Shown here one piece after another: positions 1 to 4,636 of a DNA stretch of 5,971 bases. The stretch lies in assembly GCA_026388615.1 (NCBI GenBank), contig JAPLJL010000147.1, positions 1-5,971 of the forward strand. Reading direction: 5' to 3'. Positions within the stretch are counted from its first letter, which is position 1, and the number at the start of each line of letters is the position of its first letter. The position numbers were made by a program, and so were the translations under genes. Below the pieces are notes generated by a model. That model saw only the letters and a program-made list of their open reading frames with translations. It had not been told where the DNA came from and did not search any database. The DNA comes from Pseudomonadota bacterium (GTDB lineage: Bacteria; Desulfobacterota; JAPLJL01).

Positions 1-33
1 GAGACCGGGCTGGAGGCCCCTACGGGCAGGAAG

Positions 34-86
34 CCGGCCTGTAAGCCCTACGGGCTGGAAGCGGGGCTGGAAGCGGGGCCGGAGGC
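34..86. repeat. GC-rich dispersed repeat, left inverted copy
   Basis: This stretch contains three tandem 12-base units (51-62, 63-74, 75-86) of the form GGGGCTGGAAGC or a close variant, preceded by CCGGCCTGTAAGCCCTACGG. Bases 34-85 are almost exactly the reverse complement of 5780-5830, differing by one inserted C and one substitution. A shortened direct copy lies at 3241-3274: CCCTACGGGC (46-55) and GCCGGAGGCT (78-87) both recur there. The similarity continues through AGGCTATGA (93-101) into the 3' end of the peptidase gene, so the repeat overlaps its stop codon. No coding or known mobile-element function is visible. Confidence 0.85.
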
Positions 87-95
87 TGCTCCAGG

Positions 96-1001
96 CTATG
101 AGCTGAACTCCCCCGTATCTATCCATTCCTTTTTCAGCACCGACCAGAAATCCTGCGCCAGGCCCTGGAGGACGTAGTTGTAGGGGAGGTATCCGTAGCC
201 TTGTTCCCCCCAATCCTCTCCCCAGGAATTCCGGATCTTGAGCGCGCCGATGGTGGCCGCCCCGGGCGCCGAAGCCTTGGCGCAGGCGGCACCGCCGTAA
301 TTGTTGGCGATCTTCATCCGGTCGTCATACCCGACCGCCACGATCGCATGGCCTCCCACCGCGTTTTCCCGGGGGGAGGGAAAGGGTATCCGGCCCGTCC
401 GTCCGGCCTGCTCGATCGAGTCGTAGACCGTGAACCCGAACATGGCCGGGTGCCCCTGGGCCAGGCAGGCCTTGAGCTTGGCCAGGAGGGTTTCCGGCCG
501 GGTGCCGGGGGGATCGTGACGGAAGTACTTGACCGCCTGAAAGTTCTGGGCGAAGGCGTAGCAGAAAGCCGGGGGCTCCCGGTCAAACTTGTCTTCTTGG
601 TCGGAGTAGGGCCAGTAGGTTTCCGGCGGCACCCCGAAAAGCACCATCGCCCCCATGGTGCTCCGGAGAAAGGCCCCGCTGTCGCCGGTGGACCGCATCA
701 GGTTCCGGGTCGCCTTGTAGAGGAAAAGCCGGGAGGCCTCCAGGTGCTTCCCGAAGGATTTACGCTCGTAGTACTCGATCACCCCCGCCCCGGCCTGAGC
801 GGTGCAGGAGCCCAGTTGGCCCTGGTTCTCAACCGGCGAGCACCACTCGCTTAAATCAACCGCGGCCGGGACCTTCGGGGCCCGGTTCCGCCGGCCCGGC
901 TCCAGGAACTTTTTGATCTCCTCGTGCCCCTCGGTGTAGTCACGGATATCGGGGTAATCCGGTATCCATCCCATTCCATGCCTCTCTTTTCCCATGGCCA
1001 T
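96..1001 (-). CDS. Papain-like C1 family cysteine peptidase
   Basis: A 301-residue protein of the papain (C1) peptidase clan, expected to cleave peptide bonds by a Cys-His-Asn mechanism; its substrate is unknown. The N-terminus GWIPDYPDIRDYT is typical of bacterial C1 peptidases of this subtype. The oxyanion Gln is Q60 in NQGQLGSC, the nucleophile is C66 (same six-residue spacing as papain Q19-C25), the His is H218 in GGHAIVAVGYDD, and the Asn is N258 in RNSWGEDWG, so the enzyme looks intact. No signal peptide or membrane segment is seen, so it is probably cytoplasmic unless exported another way. The ATG at 1001 is chosen because GGGGAG lies five bases upstream and an extended -10 box at 1033-1041 precedes it. 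The open frame continues upstream to 1181, but only through promoter and repeat DNA. His and Asn are 40 residues apart (16 in papain); an Ala/Gly-rich insertion at about residues 235-250 explains most of this and resembles repeat DNA elsewhere in the window. Confidence 0.92.
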   Translation of the reverse strand: MAMGKERHGMGWIPDYPDIRDYTEGHEEIKKFLEPGRRNRAPKVPAAVDLSEWCSPVENQGQLGSCTAQAGAGVIEYYERKSFGKHLEASRLFLYKATRNLMRSTGDSGAFLRSTMGAMVLFGVPPETYWPYSDQEDKFDREPPAFCYAFAQNFQAVKYFRHDPPGTRPETLLAKLKACLAQGHPAMFGFTVYDSIEQAGRTGRIPFPSPRENAVGGHAIVAVGYDDRMKIANNYGGAACAKASAPGAATIGALKIRNSWGEDWGEQGYGYLPYNYVLQGLAQDFWSVLKKEWIDTGEFSS

Positions 1002-1006
1002 GATCG

Positions 1007-1012
1007 CTCCCC
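1007..1012 (-). promoter_or_regulatory. Ribosome binding site of the C1 peptidase gene
   Basis: On the minus strand, AAAGGGGAG is followed by five bases (CGATC) and then ATG at 1001. This Shine-Dalgarno match decides the start over the in-frame ATG at 995 and over the longer open frame. Confidence 0.75.
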
Positions 1013-1032
1013 TTTCCCCCCTCCGCGCCGTA

Positions 1033-1041
1033 ATTATAACA
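1033..1041 (-). promoter_or_regulatory. Extended -10 promoter for the C1 peptidase gene
   Basis: The minus strand reads TGTTATAAT, a perfect TGnTATAAT extended -10 element. No good -35 box is seen 16-18 bases upstream, which is usual for extended -10 promoters. Transcription would start near 1026 and give a leader of about 25 bases carrying the ribosome binding site. Confidence 0.6.
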
Positions 1042-1111
1042 CAAGTCGGTGGTAGGCGGGGAACGGTAAGGAGCAATGAGACAAGAGACAACCCTTCGGC
1101 CACGCTACGCC

Positions 1112-1160
1112 AGTAGAGAGTAGAGGGCAAAGAGTAGAGAGTAGAGAGTTTAGAGTAGAG
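1112..1160. repeat. Heptad array, AGTAGAG type
   Basis: Forty-nine bases divide exactly into seven seven-base units. Five are AGTAGAG; the third is GGCAAAG and the sixth AGTTTAG. The divergent units keep the phase. Confidence 0.85.
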
Positions 1161-1181
1161 AGGGAAAACCAATAAAACCAA

Positions 1182-1205
1182 GGGTCCGAGGGTCCGAGGG
1201 TTCAG
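1182..1205. repeat. Eight-base tandem repeat GGGTCCGA
   Basis: Two perfect units of GGGTCCGA (1182-1189, 1190-1197) are followed by a degenerate third, GGGTTCAG. Confidence 0.75.
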
Positions 1206-1226
1206 AAAAAGATAGTTTCGAGGGAC

Positions 1227-1253
1227 ACAATGGACACTATGGACTCAATGGAC
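1227..1253. repeat. Nine-base tandem repeat, nnnATGGAC type
   Basis: Three contiguous nine-base units, ACAATGGAC, ACTATGGAC and TCAATGGAC, share the core ATGGAC. A second nine-base array of different sequence lies at 3272-3316. Confidence 0.75.
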
Positions 1254-1262
1254 GCATTTGTT

Positions 1263-1297
1263 CTATGCCCTATGCCCTATGCCCTATGCTCTATGCG
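1263..1297. repeat. Heptad array, CTATGCC type
   Basis: Five contiguous seven-base units: CTATGCC three times, then CTATGCT and CTATGCG. Confidence 0.9.
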
Positions 1298-1326
1298 AAC
1301 AAGACAGACGAGATAGACGAGAAGAC

Positions 1327-1417
1327 AGTAAGCGGTAAGCAGTAAGCAGTAAGCAGTAAGCAGTAAGCAGTAAGCAGTAAGCAGTAAGCAGTAAGCAGTA
1401 AGCAGTAAGCAGTAAGC
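1327..1417. repeat. AGTAAGC heptad array, 13 units
   Basis: Ninety-one bases make thirteen contiguous seven-base units. All are AGTAAGC except the second, GGTAAGC. Because seven is not a multiple of three, the plus strand carries TAA in every frame; the minus strand has no stop and so gives spurious open frames. Related words recur at 3123-3136 and, as AGTAGGC twice, at 5759-5772 where the methyltransferase gene ends. Confidence 0.95.
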
Positions 1418-1482
1418 AGGGATAAACCTCATCTTCGATTTCCTATCTCCGATCTTCTAGTGTCGTGTTCCGGAAATACATT

Positions 1483-1673
1483 AAATAATAAAAAACCATT
1501 GGGGTCATTGCGAGGAGCTTCCGGCGCCGAAGCAATCGCTAAGACTTTGATTATTTTACGTCGAGCCGGGCGGATGAGATTGCTTCGCTTCGCCTACGCC
1601 AATCCTACTACGCCAAGGCTTCATAAAGATGTAGCTTCGGAGGACAGGTCCGCTCGCAATGACTTCATTATTT
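1483..1673. repeat. Palindromic REP/MITE-like element
   Basis: Terminal arms GTCATTGCGAG (1504-1514) and CTCGCAATGAC (1653-1663) are perfect inverted repeats. The symmetry extends outward to AAATAAT (1483-1489) and ATTATTT (1667-1673). An inner inverted pair, GAAGCAATC (1529-1537) and GATTGCTTC (1578-1586), is also perfect. The same two words recur at 5896-5922, with GATGTAGCTT shared as well. No transposase is encoded, so this is a non-autonomous repeat or a folded structural element. A 71-codon frame across it is judged an artefact. Confidence 0.8.
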
Positions 1674-1735
1674 GAGTATCTATATTATGAAAGCAATTTG
1701 AAGGATGCTACACGAGACGGAGGAGAAGAACGGGT

Positions 1736-1763
1736 TTGACAATTTTCCAGGCATCCGAATAAT
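1736..1763 (+). promoter_or_regulatory. Promoter P1 of the DUF4143 ATPase gene
   Basis: A perfect -35 TTGACA (1736-1741) and -10 AATAAT (1758-1763, five of six consensus bases) are separated by 16 bases. Transcription would start near 1770 and give a leader of about 32 bases without a clear Shine-Dalgarno site. P1 lies in the first of two 32-base imperfect direct repeats. Confidence 0.6.
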
Positions 1764-1767
1764 GGTC

Positions 1768-1795
1768 TTGACAAATTTCCAGAATCATAGATAAT
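1768..1795 (+). promoter_or_regulatory. Promoter P2 of the DUF4143 ATPase gene, possibly leaderless
   Basis: A perfect -35 TTGACA (1768-1773) and -10 GATAAT (1790-1795, five of six) are separated by 16 bases. The predicted start falls about seven bases past the -10 box, at or next to the ATG at 1802, which would make a leaderless mRNA. This fits the absence of a Shine-Dalgarno sequence. Confidence 0.6.
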
Positions 1796-1801
1796 TGTCG
1801 G

Positions 1802-3037
1802 ATGAAGCGATCGCTGGAGCATCTCCTCGAATCCGAGCATTTCCGGCAGCGGAGAATCGCGTTTATCGTGGGGCCGAGGCAGGTGGGCAAAACCACTCTG
1901 GCCCAGAGCCTGCTCGAAAAACGGGATTCAAATGACCTTTATCGCAGCTGGGATAATTTGCAGTGGCGGAAGGAGTTTATCCGCGCCCCCTACGCTTTCC
2001 TGGATAAATATCGCCCGAAAAAAACGGGAGAGAAGCCACTCGTGATTCTCGATGAAATTCATAAGTACCCTCGATGGAAAAGCTATATCAAGGGCCTTTG
2101 GGATACCCGAAAAAATCGGATCGATCTGCTGGTAACGGGGAGCGGCCGGCTGGATGTCTATCAGCGCGGGGGCGACAGCCTGCTCGGCCGCTATCATCAA
2201 TACCGCCTGCATCCGCTCTCCGTGCGGGAGATCATCGATCCCCTGGGAGTTTCGCCCGCGATTTCTGCGGAAAAAACCCTGGATACGCTGCTCTCCCTCA
2301 CCGGCCCGGCGCCGCCCGCAGCCGGGAAAACCCTTCGAGATCTGCTCCGCTGGGGCGGTTTCCCGGAGCCTTTTCTGCAGAAGAATGAACGCCGGCATCG
2401 TCTCTGGCTTCGGGAACGCCGGGCCCTCATCGTGCGGGAGGACCTGCGTGATCTTACGCGCATCCAGATGATTTCCCATGTCGAGGAGATGGTGGAGCTC
2501 CTCGTCGCCCGCGCCACCGGCGTGCTCTCCTACAACTCGCTCCGGGAGGACCTGCAGGTCGCCACGGATTCGGTCCGCCTCTGGATCGAGTCGCTCCAGC
2601 GCCTCTATTTCCTTTATCTGGTCAGGCCTTTTACCGGCAGGATCTCCCGCGCTCTCCGGAAAGAGCCGAAGTTCTATCTCTGGGACTGGTCGGAGGTTGA
2701 GGGGGAGGGGGAGCGTTTCGAAAACCTGGTGGCGAGCCACCTGCTGAAATGGTGCCAATTCACGCAGGATTGGGGATGCCCGGCGCTCGAGCTGCATTAT
2801 TTGAGAGACCGGGAAAAACATGAAGTGGATTTTCTTTTGACCCTGGAGGGCAAGCCGTGGGTATTGATCGAGGCCAAGCTTTCCGACACATCCCCCGCGC
2901 CGGCGCTGCGTTACTTCGCGGAACGTCTCCGGGCGCGCCATAAAATTCAGGTTGTGCTCGAATGCGAACGGCCGGGAATGGCCGGCGACGTTCATGTAAT
3001 CGACGCGGCGAATTTTCTAAGAACGCTGCCGGTGTAG
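1802..3037 (+). CDS. AAA-type ATPase with DUF4143 C-terminal domain
   Basis: A 411-residue ATPase of the AAA_14/DUF4143 group, a widespread accessory family of unknown physiological role. Walker A is GPRQVGKTT (residues 24-32), Walker B is LVILDE (80-85) followed by IHKYPRW, a sensor-1-like segment is LLVTGSGRLD (109-118), and GDSLLGRYHQYRLHPLSVREI (about 124-144) is the conserved stretch usual in this family. A probable winged-helix region lies near 240-265. The C-terminal DUF4143 region contains E307, then HEVDF (339-343) and IEAK (356-359), the spacing of an E-D-ExK set as in PD-(D/E)XK nuclease folds; whether it cuts DNA is unknown. The ATG at 1802 puts the first helix directly before the P-loop strand, as usual. 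Length is normal and no frameshift is seen. The early part of the gene (to about 2120) looks richer in A/T than the neighbouring sugar genes. It has its own tandem promoters and appears to be a single-gene unit. Confidence 0.9.
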   Translation: MKRSLEHLLESEHFRQRRIAFIVGPRQVGKTTLAQSLLEKRDSNDLYRSWDNLQWRKEFIRAPYAFLDKYRPKKTGEKPLVILDEIHKYPRWKSYIKGLWDTRKNRIDLLVTGSGRLDVYQRGGDSLLGRYHQYRLHPLSVREIIDPLGVSPAISAEKTLDTLLSLTGPAPPAAGKTLRDLLRWGGFPEPFLQKNERRHRLWLRERRALIVREDLRDLTRIQMISHVEEMVELLVARATGVLSYNSLREDLQVATDSVRLWIESLQRLYFLYLVRPFTGRISRALRKEPKFYLWDWSEVEGEGERFENLVASHLLKWCQFTQDWGCPALELHYLRDREKHEVDFLLTLEGKPWVLIEAKLSDTSPAPALRYFAERLRARHKIQVVLECERPGMAGDVHVIDAANFLRTLPV

Positions 3038-3045
3038 CAAAAGAC

Positions 3046-3185
3046 GACCGCGGACCGCGGACCGCCGACCGCCGAAAAAGGCAAGAAACAAGAGGTAAGG
3101 CGTGAGGCGCGGAGCGCAGTAGGGAGTAAGCAGTAAGCAGAAAAAAAGAGGCAAGAGACAAGAGGCAAGAGCCAAGAAGCAAAAG
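3046..3185. repeat. Mixed-word heptad array, 20 units in one phase
   Basis: The 140 bases divide into twenty consecutive seven-base units without a phase slip. The first four are GACCGCG or GACCGCC. Later units are of GCAAGAG/ACAAGAG, GTAAGGC/GTGAGGC or GCAGTAA/GGAGTAA type. Sixteen of the twenty begin with G. Phase is lost after 3185: the next GCAAGAG starts at 3190. The array begins eight bases after the ATPase stop codon. Confidence 0.8.
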
Positions 3186-3240
3186 ATAGGCAAGAGACCA
3201 GAACTTAGAGGTTTTATCTCTAGCCTCTCGCCTCTAGGCT

Positions 3241-3274
3241 CCCTACGGGCCGGAGGCTAGGCTATGAAATGAAC
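3241..3274. repeat. GC-rich dispersed repeat, shortened direct copy
   Basis: CCCTACGGGC (3241-3250) overlaps GCCGGAGGCT (3249-3258), and AGGCTATGA (3259-3267) then TGAAC (3270-3274) follow. These words occur in the same order at 46-108, where extra 12-base units separate them. This is an internally deleted copy of the left-end repeat. Confidence 0.75.
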
Positions 3275-3316
3275 CAGAGAAACCAGAGAAACTAAAGAAA
3301 ATAAATAGACGAGGAA
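3272..3316. repeat. Nine-base array leading into the epimerase start
   Basis: Five consecutive nine-base units: AACCAGAGA twice, then AACTAAAGA, AAATAAATA and GACGAGGAA, the last two degenerate. The final unit contains the ribosome binding site of the epimerase gene. ATAGACGAG (3305-3313) also occurs in the other spacer at 1313-1321. Confidence 0.65.
3311..3315 (+). promoter_or_regulatory. Ribosome binding site of the UDP-GlcNAc 2-epimerase gene
   Basis: GAGGA lies seven bases before the ATG at 3323 and supports that start. It sits at the end of a degenerate nine-base array. No convincing sigma-70-type promoter is visible in 3186-3310. Confidence 0.7.
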
Positions 3317-3322
3317 AACTAA

Positions 3323-4507
3323 ATGAAAAAAATTGCTATTCTGGTCGGGGCGAGGCCGAATTTCATGAAGGCGGCCCCCATCATCCGCGCCCTCCGGGCG
3401 CAAGGCGCAAGACAGATCAAAGCGGAAAGGCCAAAGGGTAAAGAAAAGAACACCTCCCACCAGCAATTCGAACCCGTGCTCATCCACAGCGGACAGCACT
3501 ACGACCGGAGGATGTCGCAGGTGTTTTTCACCGAGCTTGGACTCCCGAAGCCGAACCGGCACCTGGGAGTGGGCTCGGGGAGCCAGGCCGAGCAGACCGC
3601 CGGGGTGATGACGGCCCTCGAGCCGGTGCTCCGGGAGCTGAAGCCCGCCCTGCTGATGGTCGTGGGGGACGTGAACTCCACCATGGCGGGGGCGCTGACC
3701 GCGGTCAAGCTCCATATCCCGGTGGCGCACGTGGAAGCGGGCCTGCGGAGCTTCAACCGGGAGATGCCGGAGGAGATCAACCGGGTGGTCACCGACTCGA
3801 TTTCCGACCTGCTGTTCACCACGGAGAAGAGCGCGGAGAAGAACCTGCGGGCGGAAGGGGTCCCGCCCGGACGGATCCATTTCGTCGGAAACGTGATGAT
3901 CGACACCCTCCTCGCCCTGCGGGGGAAGGCCCGGAAAATATCGCATTACCGGAAGCTGGGGCTTGAGCCCGGGGAATACGCGCTGGTCACTCTGCACCGC
4001 CCCAGCAACGTGGACGCGGTTCCGGAGCTGAGGGAAATCCTCCGGGCCCTGGTCGAGATCTCGAAAAGCCTGCCCGTGGTTTTCCCGGTCCATCCCCGGA
4101 CCCGGAAGAACCTGGAGGCCTTCGGGCTCTGGAAGAAGAGCGCGAAAGGGCCGGGCCTGATCCTGACCGAGCCGCTCGGTTATCTCCAATTCCTCAGTTT
4201 GATGGACCGGGCCCGGATGGTCCTGACCGATTCCGGGGGGATACAGGAGGAAACCACGGTCCTGGGCGTGCCCTGCCTGACCATGAGGAACGAAACCGAG
4301 AGACCCGTGACGGTGGAAGTGGGGACCAATATCATGGTAGGACCCGATCCGGGACGGATCGTCCGGGAAGCCGGGAAGATATTAAGGGGCGGCGGCAAGA
4401 AAGGCCGGATCCCGGCCAAGTGGGACGGAAAAGCGGCGATCAGGATCGCGGAGATAACAAGAAAATATCTTTTAAGTTCAAATGCCCAAGCTCAAATGAC
4501 AAAATAA
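3323..4507 (+). CDS. wecB: UDP-N-acetylglucosamine 2-epimerase (non-hydrolysing)
   Basis: A 394-residue cytoplasmic enzyme that interconverts UDP-GlcNAc and UDP-ManNAc, the precursor of ManNAc or ManNAcA units in surface polysaccharides. It has the GT-B-like fold motifs in order: ARPNFMK (residues 10-16; R11 and K16 match E. coli WecB R10 and K15), GQHYD (57-61), VVGDVNST (D116, like D95), HVEAGLRS (E138, like E117), MPEEINR (E150, like E131), LHRPSN (H225, like H213), TDSGGIQEE (S304 and E310, like S290 and E296) and ETERP (R327, like R313). All expected active-site residues are present. The ATG is supported by GAGGA seven bases upstream. Between the first helix and LIHSGQHYD there are about 18 more residues than in E. 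coli WecB, a Lys/Arg/Gln-rich stretch around 26-48 whose DNA is seven-base periodic. The C-terminal tail SSNAQAQMTK and the stop codon are encoded by the AT-rich repeat. The next gene is co-oriented 129 bases downstream. Symbol is by homology only. Confidence 0.95.
   Translation: MKKIAILVGARPNFMKAAPIIRALRAQGARQIKAERPKGKEKNTSHQQFEPVLIHSGQHYDRRMSQVFFTELGLPKPNRHLGVGSGSQAEQTAGVMTALEPVLRELKPALLMVVGDVNSTMAGALTAVKLHIPVAHVEAGLRSFNREMPEEINRVVTDSISDLLFTTEKSAEKNLRAEGVPPGRIHFVGNVMIDTLLALRGKARKISHYRKLGLEPGEYALVTLHRPSNVDAVPELREILRALVEISKSLPVVFPVHPRTRKNLEAFGLWKKSAKGPGLILTEPLGYLQFLSLMDRARMVLTDSGGIQEETTVLGVPCLTMRNETERPVTVEVGTNIMVGPDPGRIVREAGKILRGGGKKGRIPAKWDGKAAIRIAEITRKYLLSSNAQAQMTK
3400..3448. repeat. Heptad array inside the epimerase coding sequence
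   Basis: Seven consecutive seven-base units fill these 49 bases. The first two are GCAAGGC and GCAAGAC, like the spacer words at 3081-3171. The next four fit AGnnnAA and the last is AGAAAAG. They encode roughly residues 26-42, the part of the protein that is extra relative to the family. Confidence 0.6.
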
Positions 4508-4631
4508 TGCCTAAATAAAAGTTCAAATGCCCAATAAAGGTCAAAAACTAAATGTCAAAATTTAATAACAAACCGTATTCTTTGAGTTTTTGTTTTTTGG
4601 GCTTATTTTGAACTTTGGGTTTTAAACTTTG
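4475..4631. repeat. AT-rich inverted-repeat island
   Basis: This A/T-rich block is sharply unlike the GC-rich genes on both sides. AGTTCAAATGCCCA occurs at 4475-4488 and again at 4520-4533; GTCAAAA occurs at 4540 and 4554. The arm 4519-4553 is an imperfect reverse complement of 4581-4615, so a long hairpin with a loop of about 27 bases could form. The block includes the last ten codons and the stop of the epimerase gene and ends just before the methyltransferase ATG. It could act as a terminator or mRNA-stabilising hairpin, but no standard intrinsic-terminator layout is evident. Confidence 0.7.
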
Positions 4632-4636
4632 AAATT

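Larger units (their letters stand above)
1002..1801. other. 800-base intergenic spacer dominated by repeats
   Basis: This divergent spacer between the peptidase and the ATPase gene holds no credible gene. In order it contains the peptidase promoter (1033-1041), a weakly seven-base-periodic stretch (about 1065-1092), AGTAGAG heptads (1112-1160), eight-base units (1182-1205), nine-base units (1227-1253), CTATGCC heptads (1263-1297), an AGTAAGC array (1327-1417), a palindromic element (about 1483-1673), and two tandem promoters for the ATPase gene (1736-1795). Open frames crossing it read through repeats and lack start signals. Confidence 0.8.

Noticed and set aside
1002..1181. N-terminal extension of the peptidase to an ATG at 1181
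   Set aside because: It translates promoter and AGTAGAG repeat DNA, and lies upstream of the extended -10 box and the ribosome binding site that fit the ATG at 1001. Its hydrophobic look is a by-product of the repeat, not a signal peptide.
1327..1417. CRISPR-like array
   Set aside because: Units are seven bases and contiguous with no spacers, and no cas gene is present.
1460..1675. A 71-codon plus-strand open frame
   Set aside because: It is almost entirely the palindromic element, has no ribosome binding site and gives a low-complexity translation.
1928..2995. A 355-codon minus-strand frame opposite the ATPase gene
   Set aside because: It is a GC-driven antisense frame with no recognisable motif; the plus strand carries a full ATPase.
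2760..3182. A minus-strand frame with a hydrophobic start
   Set aside because: Its start is the reverse complement of the heptad array, which has no stops on that strand; the rest is antisense to the ATPase gene.
3257..4189. A 310-codon minus-strand frame opposite the epimerase gene
   Set aside because: It is antisense to a fully conserved enzyme, His/Pro/Gly-rich, with its end in repeat DNA.
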